Assembly: GCA_020809705.1 (NCBI GenBank)
Contig: CP085825.1
Coordinates: 310,001 to 374,000 of the forward strand
Direction of reading: 5' to 3'
Source: Calonectria ilicicola
Taxonomy: Eukaryota; Ascomycota; Sordariomycetes; Hypocreales; Nectriaceae
DNA: 64,000 bases
Below the pieces are notes generated by a model. That model saw only the letters and a list, made by a program, of their open reading frames with translations. It had not been told where the DNA came from and did not search any database. Positions 32,462 to 43,497 of this stretch are shown in pieces. The number at the start of each line of letters is the position of its first letter. Position 1 is the stretch's first letter. The translations under genes and the position numbers were made by a program.

Positions 32462-35443
32462 TTACCGCTTGATGCGGCCCTCGAATAGAATGCTGACTGC
32501 CTCATCCCAGCCTCGGGAGGCGGCAATCTCGGTGACTGATCGTCCGAGCTCATCACGGACCTCGAGGTCGAAGCCTGCCTTCTCGGAAAGGAGGCGGAGA
32601 ACCGACTCATCGCCGTTCTCGACGGCCTGCATGATGGCATTCCAGCCGCGGTAGACCTTGTTGGGGTCGGCACCGTTCTCGAGAAGGAACTCGAGGATCT
32701 CGGTATCGTCGCGATGTCTTCTTAGAGCCTTGACGATAGGGAGATGCTCACCAGGAGCGTTGACATCAGCACCACCCTCGTTGACGAGGTAGGCAACGAT
32801 ATCGCGGCGATCCTCGCGAATAGCGGATGTAAGTGGGGAGAATACACCGCCGTTCTTGTCCTCGACGGACACGCCGGCGGCGATAAGGAGCTTGACGGAC
32901 TCGAGCTGGCCGGCAACGACAGCCATCTCCATGACACCCTTGAAGGCGCGGGGCTCAGCAAGCACCGACAGGATGCGCTTGAGAATGGGAGGCTGGCGGA
33001 CAGCCATGCATACGGGCCAGTCCTGGCCACGGATATTGGGATCCGCACCGCGAGAGAGGAGAAGATCGACCATCTCGATGCGGTTCTCGCGAATGGCGGT
33101 GCTGAGAGGCGAGTGACCCTTGGGGTTCTTCTCGTTGGGGTTGAGGCCCTGGTCCAGGAGCCAGTTGAGGGCCTCGGTGTTGTTAACAGCAACAGCAGTC
33201 TCGACAATACCCTTGGGCGATGTCAAGCTAGCGCCGGCCTGCACCAGCTGAGGGAGGTACTGCAGGCGGTTGTGTGTAACACACTTGAAAGCGGGATACT
33301 CGCTAGCAGGGGTGTTGGGGTCAGCTCCACTGGTCAGCAGCAGCTGAAAGATGTCGGGACGGTTATCACGGATGGACGTGCAGAGAGGGGTATAGACACC
33401 ATCCTTCTTGGCGTTGGGATCGACACCGGCCTTGAGTAGCACGCGGACTGACTCGATGTTGTTGACACTCGTAGCGAGCTCCATAATACCGGGGGCCTTC
33501 TTGTAGTCGGCACCAGCTGCAAGCAGGGCTTGCAAGCAAGGGGTCTGGTAGGTGGCAGGCCAGAGCATGTGCTTGGGACCAGGCAAGTTGGGGTTAGCGC
33601 CGTGGTCGAGCAGGGCCTGTACAATGTCGACACGGGCGTTTTGGATAGCGTCAAACAAGCCCGTTTTTCCTTCCCTGCTCTTGGCATCCGGGTTGGCACC
33701 GTAGTCGAGGATGAGGTCGATGAGCTTCTTAGGTGTCTTCTTATTAGTGGCGGAAATGATGAGGGTGTCGCCGCCGGCGGTCAACTGGTTAGGGTCACCG
33801 CCATAGATGAGTAGCAGGTGAACAAAGTTAACCTTATTTTGAATGGAAGCCTCAGAGAGAGGCGACTCGTGGTCGTGAGCGGCCGACAGGTTGGGGTCGG
33901 CGCCGTACTTGAGCAAGGGAACGGCAGAGGCAAGAGAGCCACGGTCAACGGAGGCGAGCAGAGGAGTCATGCCCTCACGATCGGAGGCATTAGGGTCAGC
34001 GCCAAAGAGCAATAGCAGACGCACGCTCTCGGCATCGCCATTCATGACAGCCTCCTTCAGAGCAACTTGCTCAGGGCCAGTGTTGGGGTTGACGCCGCGG
34101 TCAAGCAGCTGCTCAACAAGCTTGTGGTTCTTGCCGCGGACAGCTGACAGGAGAGCGCTCTTGAGGTTAGCAGCCTCAGAACCAGCCGAGCTACGGGGGT
34201 TCCAGCGGGGCATGCTAGAGGGGTCGGCCTTGAGGCGAACGACCTTGGATGAGTTGAGGTCGAGGCCGGCAAGCTCCTCAAGAGTAGCTTCCGTCTCGGA
34301 CATATTTGAGTGTGACTGGGTCTCATGGGCCTCGTCAAAGGTGCTCAAGCGATCAAAAGTAGCAGTGGTGCCAGAGTGATATCGGTCGTTGGAGTTGATG
34401 GAGCTAGCAGTTTGGCCACCAGTGGTGCTGCTGAAGTGTCGCAGGTCGGCATTGGAGCCGTGGTCGTGCTGGCTCATAGAAGAGGAGCGCTCAGCCCATG
34501 GCAGAGGAGGCAGAGGAGGCTGCGAGGAGACAATGGAGGGGGCACCGTGGCCTTCCATGCCGCGATGCTGGGAAGAAGATGAGGGGCGGTAGTTGGAATG
34601 GTGGTCAGAGGTCTTTGTTCGGCTGATGCCAGCTCGGCTGTCCATGCGATCCAGGGCAGCAGCGAGGCCGGTGTAACCAATACCCATCTCCTTCTCAATC
34701 TTTTCGCTGCCGAGACTCCACTGGAACATGAGAGCGCTCATGCGCAGGGACTCTCGGGTCTTGCCGAGAGCAGTGATCATCTTCTCAATGTCGTCGCTGC
34801 CAAAGAGCTTGCCCCAGCCGCGGCGCATGCGGCCCATGGCGCCCTTGCGCTCATTCTCGAGGAACCTAGCGAGCAACTGGTCAAGGAGCTGGAAGTCGGC
34901 CTGTGTAACACGGAACTTCTTGCTCAGCTCAGAGATGACGTCGGAGGGGAAGGATTGGTTAGTTCGAATGCACTCGCCGAGGCCAGCTTCAATGGAGAAG
35001 AGAATCTCGCACGTGTCGAGGAAGTCGTGGGCGAGGACATCGAGACCGTGGGGCTGCTTGGTGACGGTGCTGAGATACTCGAGCATGCGGATCGAGACAC
35101 GATCACCAACCGAGGTGGTCTTGTGGCACAGGTCCAGGCATTGGGCCTGAGCCTTGTTGGAACCGGACATGACGGCGCTCTTCTTGGTGACAAGAGGTCG
35201 AGGTACGGCACTCTGGTGGATGCTGGGAGGGGGCGACTTCTGATGAAGGACAGGTCGTGAGGGCGGCGCTGCTGGGAGGCTGCTGGGAGGCGTAGGGAAG
35301 GTGGGAGAAGTAGGAGAGTCAAGACCAAGGGCCTCTTTGGAAACCAAGGACAAGGACTCGCGGGGTCCAAGAGCTAGGGCTTCGATGAAGGAGTATTCCT
35401 TGTCTCCTCTCTCTGTACCCACAGTGAGGTGCTGAGTGTTCAT
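32462..35443 (-). CDS. Large ankyrin-repeat protein
   Basis: A single exon encodes 993 residues. Residues 1-90 are Ser/Pro-rich and probably disordered. Residues about 95-275 form a helical domain (AHDFLDTCEILFSIEAGLGE, QADFQLLDQLLARFLENERK) that recalls N-terminal domains of fungal STAND/NLR-type proteins. A Ser/Gln-rich linker follows. From about residue 430 to the end there are many ankyrin repeats, for example GMTPLLASVDRGSLASAVPL and units ending LLxxGADPN. There is no NACHT or kinase domain. It probably acts as an intracellular scaffold. A 4.4 kb gene-free region precedes the start, so a long 5' leader or extensive regulatory region is possible. Confidence 0.9.
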   Translation of the reverse strand: MNTQHLTVGTERGDKEYSFIEALALGPRESLSLVSKEALGLDSPTSPTFPTPPSSLPAAPPSRPVLHQKSPPPSIHQSAVPRPLVTKKSAVMSGSNKAQAQCLDLCHKTTSVGDRVSIRMLEYLSTVTKQPHGLDVLAHDFLDTCEILFSIEAGLGECIRTNQSFPSDVISELSKKFRVTQADFQLLDQLLARFLENERKGAMGRMRRGWGKLFGSDDIEKMITALGKTRESLRMSALMFQWSLGSEKIEKEMGIGYTGLAAALDRMDSRAGISRTKTSDHHSNYRPSSSSQHRGMEGHGAPSIVSSQPPLPPLPWAERSSSMSQHDHGSNADLRHFSSTTGGQTASSINSNDRYHSGTTATFDRLSTFDEAHETQSHSNMSETEATLEELAGLDLNSSKVVRLKADPSSMPRWNPRSSAGSEAANLKSALLSAVRGKNHKLVEQLLDRGVNPNTGPEQVALKEAVMNGDAESVRLLLLFGADPNASDREGMTPLLASVDRGSLASAVPLLKYGADPNLSAAHDHESPLSEASIQNKVNFVHLLLIYGGDPNQLTAGGDTLIISATNKKTPKKLIDLILDYGANPDAKSREGKTGLFDAIQNARVDIVQALLDHGANPNLPGPKHMLWPATYQTPCLQALLAAGADYKKAPGIMELATSVNNIESVRVLLKAGVDPNAKKDGVYTPLCTSIRDNRPDIFQLLLTSGADPNTPASEYPAFKCVTHNRLQYLPQLVQAGASLTSPKGIVETAVAVNNTEALNWLLDQGLNPNEKNPKGHSPLSTAIRENRIEMVDLLLSRGADPNIRGQDWPVCMAVRQPPILKRILSVLAEPRAFKGVMEMAVVAGQLESVKLLIAAGVSVEDKNGGVFSPLTSAIREDRRDIVAYLVNEGGADVNAPGEHLPIVKALRRHRDDTEILEFLLENGADPNKVYRGWNAIMQAVENGDESVLRLLSEKAGFDLEVRDELGRSVTEIAASRGWDEAVSILFEGRIKR

Positions 35444-36159
35444 GCTGAGAAGAGAGACGAGGTCAGCTTTGAAGTGGACGAGGCCCTCTCTTTAGGGGAC
35501 GGTCCAATTGTGGGAGCTGCAAGGCTTTATGGCGCTGCAGGCAGCCCAGCTCGGTCCAGCTCGGTCCAGCTCCAACCATCCCTCCCAGGACATCCCGAGT
35601 GTGTTGCACCTAGGTGTCGAGGAGGGGGGAGGGGCGTGGGCTTTGCGTCGAGTCTGGAAGTGGATGTGGATGTGGGTTGGGATGTGGATTGGGATGTGGA
35701 TGGTGGTGGATGGGGACGAGGGACGCCGTCGCGCTTTGACGGGCCCTTGTGGAGATGGCGTCGTTGCGCACTACGGATCTGCCGGGGCGCCCAGTAGTTT
35801 GTTTGCCCTAGTGTCCCCAAGATCAGGAACCCACCTTGGCTCCAGGATCGCCGCGCCAAGGGCCAGGGCCGGCACTACCTTGGACGTGCGCTTTGACACG
35901 GGCATTCCCCTGGCAAGATGCGCATGGACTGGGCGCGGCGGCCAATTGACGGCACCGTCGTATCGATATCGAGCAGCCCCTGCCAGGACAGGGTCCGAGC
36001 AAAGGGACCAGATGCCGAGAAGAGCGTAGGGCCGTCTGTGTTGACTGCGAGCCTGGGAGCGCAGATTGGACAGCGTGGTACGGAGTAACACCACAAGGTG
36101 CCACCACCACCACCACTCCCACTACCACTACTGTACGATGTACTATTACTATTTCCACC

Positions 36160-36195
36160 ACCATGACCATGACCATGGCCATGACCATGACCACG
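36160..36195. repeat. Hexanucleotide microsatellite (CCATGA type)
   Basis: About six imperfect copies of CCATGA/CCATGG run in tandem within the upstream region of the ankyrin gene. Confidence 0.8.
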
Positions 36196-37717
36196 CCTCC
36201 ACCAGAGCATAGCTTGGCAAGGACCTTTGACGCCAGACGCTAATGGGGATTGGAGGTTGCACACTGCGCTACAGTAGTGCCAGGAGTAGTACAGATAGGC
36301 AGTATGTAATCATGCGCGTGTGTGTGAGAGAGTATGTGAGTGTAGCAGTAGTGTGTAGGTGGTAGTCAGCTCCGTATCTGTGAGAGGGCGGGCGAGGGGC
36401 TCCGACGGGGACGACGACACGATATGCAAGCCAACAAGCCAAGGCGCAGCCTCTGGGAGTCACTGGGAGAAGCCATTGGGCAACCCCTTGGTCCATTCTG
36501 CTGCAGAGCTGCGGCCTACGATTACGGATGAGCATGCTGCCGGGGGTGGACGGATCACCATGCGGACGAGTGCAAGCAAGCTTTGGCAAATGACGATGCA
36601 GCCAAAACGCTAAACCAGGATGCCCCCGAGCGAGACACTGACACTGGCGACAAGCGAGAATAGCAAGGAGCGGGCAAGGGCAAGGGAAGAAGCAAGCACA
36701 CGAGCGAGCGAGCGTTGGACAAGGCAAGGTCAAGGTCCATTAGCATTAGCGATTAACGCGAGAGCAGAGATTATCGCGAGGGGGAGAGAGAGAGAGAGCC
36801 ATGGAGAAAGAGATTAGGACGACAGCGCCCAGAACCACAGCTCGAACGAGAGGCGGCGTCACCTCGTATCATGAGGCTGGCCCAGATCTCATTGGCATGG
36901 GGAAGCCCCGACGAGTCGAGATCCGACAGGACTCGGGACCTGGGGGGCTAGTAGCAGCATCGCATCGGAGCATTTGCATCGCTCGGGGCAATCGACCAGT
37001 CACCTTAAATCGATCACCCGAGACCTGCCCCAAGAGAATGTCGCTGAAAAAGCCTGGGCGAAAGGGGCACTACGCACTGCACTACAGCAGTGCACACTAC
37101 ACTACACTACATACACTACGGGCTCCACACACACGCCCCCGGTCCAGCAGAGAGCAGAGGAGATGGGTGCGTACGCCAGCTCTGCTGCGGCCACCCACGA
37201 CTGTCGGGCCGGGCCCAATCACGGCAGCGGGCTGTGAGACACTGTCACTTCCCACTCCGGGAGGCGGCCAGCTAGCTGAGGGAAGTGGCTGCGAGATCCT
37301 GGGGACAGCCCTGGTCCCTGTCGCTCGCTCACCTTGGACCTTGGGGGCCCTGCCAGGCGCTGGGTCCCCCCAACCGGGTTCCGATCAGTGACATTTCGCT
37401 ATTGTTGACAGAAAGGACCAGCCCCCCTGGCCAGCCAACAGTCGCATCGTCGATTGAGACACTACAACGGTGAGACGACCGTGGCCGGGCGGGGTAGTAG
37501 TGGTAGACTCGAAGAGAGATGGCGAGGGGAGGGGAGAGGGGGGGATCTTCCCAGCATGGATCGCAGAGGGCAACCCGCAACAGACAGCAGACAGCACAGC
37601 CCAGCACGAACGGGAACCAAAGGCGGGAGCTCTGAGCAGCTGCTGGGGCAATTGCGAGCATCAGTGCGCAACGCGCGCGCGGACGAGGAGCGGAGGCGGA
37701 GGAGCAGGACGAGGAGC

Positions 37718-37752
37718 TGCTGCTACTACTGCTGCTGCTGCTGCTTCTGCAA
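37718..37752. repeat. Trinucleotide CTG/CTA microsatellite
   Basis: Tandem CTG and CTA triplets form an imperfect tract in non-coding DNA. Confidence 0.8.
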
Positions 37753-39814
37753 CTTACTGGAAACCAGCCCGGGGCATCACAAGCAGACACAGCAGCAAGC
37801 CACCTATCTGGCACTTACGGCATGGGCTAGCCCGCCATAGGTAATCTTGTCGTCGCTGACTCGGTGGAGATGGGCAATTGTCCCTCCCGCATACTCATTT
37901 TAAGTCTTTTTGGCCTGCGCGCCCTCGGACTGGTCTGGCCTCTTGCTCGCCACGTGGGATGGATGCAGCGGGACGTATGCAAGGGGAAATAGCAGACCGC
38001 GGTCTAGACGGAGGCTGCTCCGGATCCAGCATCGCGTGCTCTCGAGTAGCCTCGCGCCTGTCAAGTCAAGGTGCCATATGTTGGCCGAAAGGGGGCTTGA
38101 TTTGCAATTCTTGGGGCCGCCCTAGCCTGAAGAAGCTCGTGGTATGGCTTGTGGTTTGCTTGCTTTTCCTTCTTGCTCGTCTACATCCATCATCATCCAC
38201 CGTCATTTTGTTTTTTTGTTTTTTTGTTGCCCACGCACGCAAGCGAGCCCGTCTCCTCGGCTGTGGCGGGTAGCTTGTAGTCCGCACATGGTTGTCTCGC
38301 CGCCGTGTCTCGTCCTCTGACGAGGCCGTCGCGGGTTGCATCCAAGTCCAAGCCACGAGGGAGAGAGGGGATGGAGGGGGGTCAGCTTTTGATTGCTTTT
38401 TGAGTCACTCACCCGTCGTTGCACAGGTCCGTCTTGTCAGTGCGCTCCCGGCGGCTTTAACCAACAGTTCCACCGTAAGCCCGTGAGAGCTTGCGAGACA
38501 GCTTAGTCTGTGCTTTTGGGGGGGGCTTGGCTACGCCGGCTTATTTGGGTACGGGATATGCTTTCGGTAGCTTGCCAGTAGTGCGCTCTGGGCACCGATA
38601 GCTTGTGTTACTGCCAGAAAGACCAGAGTAAAAAAAAAATGAAAGGAAAAAAAAAAGTTCTCCCCTCCATCAGGCCATGTGGACGTGCGAGACTCAAGCT
38701 ACACAACAATGACAACCAAGCCTTGCCATTGCGGGCAAATGGAGACATGCTCAGCTTGGCAAGCTTCACCTTGGCGGCCTGTATCCCCGCCCATCAATCC
38801 AAATTGAGCACGCCGTCACCCATGGCACCCCCTCGACTGAAAAGTTTTTTCCCATGTTTCCTTTTCTCTTGTGTTTTTAAGCGCTAAAGAGGGAGGCTTA
38901 TAAGCTATCGATGCCTGCCTACGGATACCTCCCAAGTCTCCAGCCAGCATTCCTTTTGCGAACCCCGCAAAATGTCATCCTGTCGTAGCCGGGATTCCCA
39001 TACACAGCACCCATGCAAGCAGCTATATATGTAGCGCCCATGACGGAGAAGTCGTTCGATGCTCATCTATTTGTGCTTTTTCTCATGTTCGTTAAGCGAG
39101 TTGGCGAACTCCCCCAATAATAATAAAAAGGAACAATGAGCCACCACCAATAGTTCCCTGGCAGGCAATCCCGCCAACATATTTGAGAATTAAGCCTCAT
39201 TCACTTGGTGGCGGCGAACTGCGCACAGCCATCCGTGTTTCACGCCAAAAAAGCGAGAGTGGAAGGGCAAGGACGAGGAGCAAGAGAGAGACAAGAAAAA
39301 AACGAAAAAGTAAACAAAACAAAAACTATCCCCCTTCCCTGCGCTATGAACCCGTCGGCTACTGGTGTTTCGGGCGGCTTACGGCCCCGGCTTGTGGCTC
39401 CCGCGCGAAAAGAAAAGAAAGGCCAAACGGCCAGTCTGGTTCGTGCCGTCTCGTTTCCATCTGTGCGCAATGCGATATCTCGCCTGCAGGGCGCACCCCG
39501 TCCAATGCACATGAGAGATGACGGAAACTAAGCCAGAGGGTGGTCAAGGTAGCAATGGTATTTCATTTTCATGGTTCCTGTCAAATGGCAGTCCCGCAGT
39601 GGGTTGTATCGCATGTAGACGAGCAAACGCCTTGCATCATCATATATCATATCATAACATAACATATCATTCCAGTAAGCCATGGACAGAGAACAGACGA
39701 GAAGGAAAAAACAAAAAAGGTCAGAAACAAAAAAAAACTCAAAAAAGAAACAAAAAAGAAAAACAAGACGCGACAAAATACGACAGCATTACAAGACATA
39801 CAGATATAGCTTAA

Positions 39815-41741
39815 CTAGTTGATAGCAATGGGCAGCTCCTGCACCTCCATCACCTCCTGCACCACCTCAGCCTCCGTCAGCCCATGCACCGGCATGTTAC
39901 CCATCGGCTGGGGTATGTTTTGCCACCACCAATTATTTTGCAGGAAGATGAGCTCTTGCAGCAACAGATACCACATGTTCCTGGTGGGCTCATCGAGATT
40001 GGGATTGTTGGGGAAAGGGGTGAGAAAGTCCAGGATTGCGAAATAATCACGCATCACCCGGCGTCGCACCCACCAAACGTTCATCTTGCCCATGAGACCG
40101 AACCAGTAGCCAAAAATCCAAAGCGCCCTCTCGTCGTTTACCTGCAGGCGGGCCAGAAACCTGTGGTCCATCTTGCCGGCGAGCTGGAGGTATTGAAACA
40201 GGTTAGAGGGGTCCGGATCGGCAAATGTGGTCTGGTAGATGGCGTTCAGGGGACCTCTAAAGAGCTCGTCGGGGTCGAATGTGTCACCATCCCTGCGCAC
40301 CAGCAGGCCGCACCAGTGGACCGGGATCTGGGCGGGATGCAGCTCGTTTGTTTGGCTAAGCACCATGTCCTGCGGGCTGGTGGTCGCAGCGTACAGGACT
40401 GGCAGGGCGCTAACCGGCTGGTAGTTCATCATGCCTTGGACGAGAGGCGTCAGTCTGAGCTGGAAGTCGAGCCAGTCGAGGCGGCCGGGATCGGTGCGCC
40501 GGACCCAGGACGTGCTGGGGTCCTCGCTGTCAACTGTCAGGAAGACGAGCATATGAAGGGCCAGTGACGTCGTCAGCAGCGAGTCGGCCAGGCCGGGGCA
40601 CCATCGCTGCTTGAGGGCCTCGTTGAAGTTGGTGCAGAGGAACTGCAGCTGGTAGCGCTGGGCCAGGTGGTGCGCATGGGACTCGGTCGTGTGGTAGTCG
40701 AGGTGCGATGCGGCAATGGTGAGACAGGCGCTGAGCAGGTGCGGGTGCGAGAACTTGACCAGGGCCCAAGGGATCGAGTTGCCGCTAATGGTGCGGAAGT
40801 TGTTGACCAGATGGTGGATCAGTTGGGCGCCAGAGGTGGCCCGCTTAGGGCCGTGAAACATGGGAATGTTTGGGCGGAAGGTTGGCTGTGACAGCGGGAT
40901 CAGCTGGCTCAGAGGGGACCGACCTGAGCGCGAGCTGCGTGAGAGCGACGCCGAGAGCCGCTGTTGGTACAGCTGCTGAAGCTGCTGGTGCTGGTGCTGT
41001 AGCTGCTCCTGCTGCTGTCGCTGATGCAGCAGCTCTGGTGATAGCGCCGGTTGCTGCTGTTCCTGTTGCTGCCGCGGCGGCTGTTGGTGCTTGTCATCAC
41101 GACGCGTGCGCCGCCGCCGCGACTGGGCTATGGCTGGCGATGGGTAGATGCATTCGGCGCCGGCTTTGGTGCATTTTCCACACTTGGGCTGGCCTTGATC
41201 ACACTGGACGAGGACGAGTTTGTTAGCTTCAGCATCACATCACAGTTTGGTTGGTTGGTTGGGTTGGGTTGGATTAGATTGGATTGGATTGGGTCGCGGG
41301 CCATGCTGCGAACCGCACAGCAGCAAGCAGATCACGACGATGATCATGATGATGCAGATTGCAGATTGCAGATGATTGCATGATGGTGCAGATCGCAGAT
41401 TGCAGTTTGCAGATTGCAGATTGCACATCATTACACACAACACACGCACGCACTGCACTTTTACTGCACTGCGCTGCACGCACATTGGCTGACCGACCCA
41501 TTCATTTCATTCCATCAATCTCATTACACGACGTACGTACCTTGACCTTTTTTGTCTTACAATTCCAGCATCCAGCCCTGGATTTGGTGTGCGTACGGCG
41601 CTGCCTGTGCTCGCGTATCACCCACCCATCCTCCGGTGATGTTGTTGTTAGCCCCGCCCCCGAGCCTGACGCGCCCGTGCCCTGACTGGACGCCGGGGCG
41701 GGGCGCATCACCAGAAAGTTTGGCTTCTGGTTCTGAGCCAT
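39815..41741 (-). CDS. Zn2Cys6 transcription factor with zinc cluster split by an intron
   Basis: Exons are 41741-41541 and 41203-39815, giving 529 residues. The first exon ends with SRAGCWNCKTKKVK and the second begins CDQGQPKCGKCTKAGAEC. Together they complete CX2CX6CX5CX2CX6C. The intron (41540-41204) is 337 bp, several times longer than others here, and full of short tandem repeats. After the cluster comes a basic patch and a Gln-rich stretch (residues about 95-150). The C-terminal region resembles the DUF3468-type fungal TF domain: MFHGPKRATSGAQLIHHLVN, SCLTIAASHLDYHTT-like segments, and Trp-rich ends. The target is unknown. Confidence 0.88.
41204..41540 (-). repeat. Repeat-filled intron inside a zinc-cluster gene
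   Basis: It contains a GGTTG/GGATT pentamer run at about 41250-41297 and about eight imperfect GCAGATT heptamers at about 41356-41427. Splice signals are GTACGT and GTCCAG with a GCTAAC branch site. Confidence 0.75.
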
Positions 41742-42468
41742 ATCGGGATGACGTTGGATGATGGAATTCTGGTAAATGCCAGCCGGGGCAATCTGTATTT
41801 AGCTGCCAAAACTCACTCTTGCGTTGCCAGGAGAGAACACGGTTCTCATATGACAGATCGCACCGCTGCTTGCCGCCTTGCCTGCTTTTGACCTAGCGGT
41901 GTAAAGCAGGAGTGGGATCCCTGTCGCGGATCCCGCTGGGTGCGCTGCTGAGGCGCGCGTCCAAAAAAAGCCCAGAAGAAGTAGTAGAAGTGTAGTGTGG
42001 GCGTGCCAAGGGGGGCGAGTGACAAGACGAGACGAAGACGAGACGAAGATGAGGAGGCTCCAACGGCGGCTCTCACTCCCGAGTCATGGGGCAATGAGAA
42101 GCTCTGGGGCTAACGCCGAACAAAGCGTCCCGGCGAGAAGCCTAAATATATTGTCGCGTGTATGAGTGATCGACACAAGCGCCCCTCATCTGCTCATCTC
42201 CTCATCAATGTGCGACCGCTATAATGCTACCCTAAACTGCATCTTTGCTTTTTTCAATTTCGTTTTTTTGTCTGGTTTGGTCTGGACGGCGGTAATTCGC
42301 CACAAAAATACATGATGTTGAATCTAGAATCCCACGTAAGAATTTAACCTGCTTTCTGTCTGGCTGTCCAAGGAAGTGTTTTGGTTTTTGGGGGGGTGGT
42401 GAAACCCGAGCTCGCCTTTCCCTCTTCCCCGTCGTCCTCTCTGCCTCGGTCGGTTCCCTCAAAAAAAA
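41742..42468. other. Intergenic
   Basis: Promoter side of the Zn2Cys6 gene and 3' flank of the hydrolase. Nothing else was recognised. Confidence 0.4.
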
Positions 42469-43497
42469 TCATATCCTCAAGAATTGATTCACCCGCGCCG
42501 CCCTCACGCGCACGCACAGTGCCATAACCCTAAGATAGCGCACATAGCGCTCGGTCCCGACTATGTAGGGATTGGGCAAGGTGCACTCGCTCCCGTCGCA
42601 TTGCCGGTTGGCGAGCACGTCTAGATGCTGCAGGGTGTGGTCCTGCGTCTGGTGATTGGACAGCAGCACGCTGGCGCTGCGCCTCTGGACCAGGTCCGCG
42701 AACCTTTGGAATGACTCGATCTGCGTCGCCTTGTCGTCGGCGCTGGAGGGAACCCCCCCGCCACCGTACAGCCCTGCGAGATGCTTTTCGCCGCGCTCGT
42801 AGACGTCCAGCAGCAGCGAGATGCACCCGGGCGTGTGGCCCGGCGTCGCGTAGATTTCCACCGTCGAGTTGCCCACTGTCACTTTGTCGCCATCGGAGAG
42901 CACCTTGTCCTTCACTGGCGCGCCCTCGACGTCCGCCAGCGCGTCCCAGGCGAGTTCCGACGCGTACACGGACATGTTGTACGTCTGCTGCAGCCAGAGA
43001 GCCCCGCCGTAGTGGTCGAAGTGCTCGTGAGTAATGATGAGGGCCCGGATGTCTGCGCCCTCGTAGCCAAACTCCGCCAGCCCGTCAATGATGACGCGCT
43101 GGGCCTCGTCGGCATTGTCCATTGCGTCAATGAGGATGAGCCCGTCGCCCGTCTCAATCGCCCATGATGAGACGCCCGACGCGCCCACAAAGATGAGCGA
43201 GTCAAACGCCCTGGCTGGCGCCACAAACCCGGCCGTCTGCGCCGCGCTGCCAATCTCAGGATACTTTTGGCCTGAGTTGATGCATCGGTGCTGGTACTCC
43301 TGCCACAGGTCCGTCGATGCAACCCGCTGAGCCTCAGCCTGCCAGCGCGAGAGGTTGTACGCCTGCGCGTCTGCGAATTCCGTCACGTTGAACCACGTTG
43401 AGAAGTCTGTACTAGAGCTGCTCGACTGTGCCGCCGCTGCACCCAGGAGTCCAAGGAGACCCCACCGAGAGGCGTGTGACAGCAGAGGATAATACAT
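42469..43497 (-). CDS. Secreted metallo-beta-lactamase-fold hydrolase
   Basis: A single exon encodes 342 residues. The first 23 residues (MYYPLLSHASRWGLLGLLGA) form a likely signal peptide. The zinc motif THEHFDHYGGA is the HxHxDH signature of the MBL fold. A third His is in YATPGHTPGC, and later LLSNHQTQDH supplies another metal-site candidate. LILIDAMDNADEAQRVI is the usual strand before it. The layout recalls subclass B3-like fungal proteins. Substrates could be lactones, lactams or other esters; none can be inferred. Eight cysteine and NxS/T sites agree with secretion. Gene neighbours give no clear link. Confidence 0.9.
   Translation of the reverse strand: MYYPLLSHASRWGLLGLLGAAAAQSSSSSTDFSTWFNVTEFADAQAYNLSRWQAEAQRVASTDLWQEYQHRCINSGQKYPEIGSAAQTAGFVAPARAFDSLIFVGASGVSSWAIETGDGLILIDAMDNADEAQRVIIDGLAEFGYEGADIRALIITHEHFDHYGGALWLQQTYNMSVYASELAWDALADVEGAPVKDKVLSDGDKVTVGNSTVEIYATPGHTPGCISLLLDVYERGEKHLAGLYGGGGVPSSADDKATQIESFQRFADLVQRRSASVLLSNHQTQDHTLQHLDVLANRQCDGSECTLPNPYIVGTERYVRYLRVMALCVRVRAARVNQFLRI

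Larger units (their letters stand above)
35444..39814. other. Gene-free 4.4 kb region rich in simple repeats
   Basis: No frame shows family features. Visible simple-sequence tracts include GTGGAT-type repeats at 35650-35710 and a CCATGA-type tract at 36160-36195. There is also a GA run at 36780-36798, ACTAC repeats near 37090-37125 and a CTG/CTA tract at about 37720-37750. It lies upstream of the ankyrin gene and beyond the end of the Zn2Cys6 gene. Confidence 0.55.

Noticed and set aside
34598..35260. 220-codon plus-strand frame opposite the ankyrin gene
   Set aside because: It is a shadow of the real coding strand.
36801..37391. 196-codon plus-strand frame
   Set aside because: Its composition follows local simple repeats and there is no domain or splice context.
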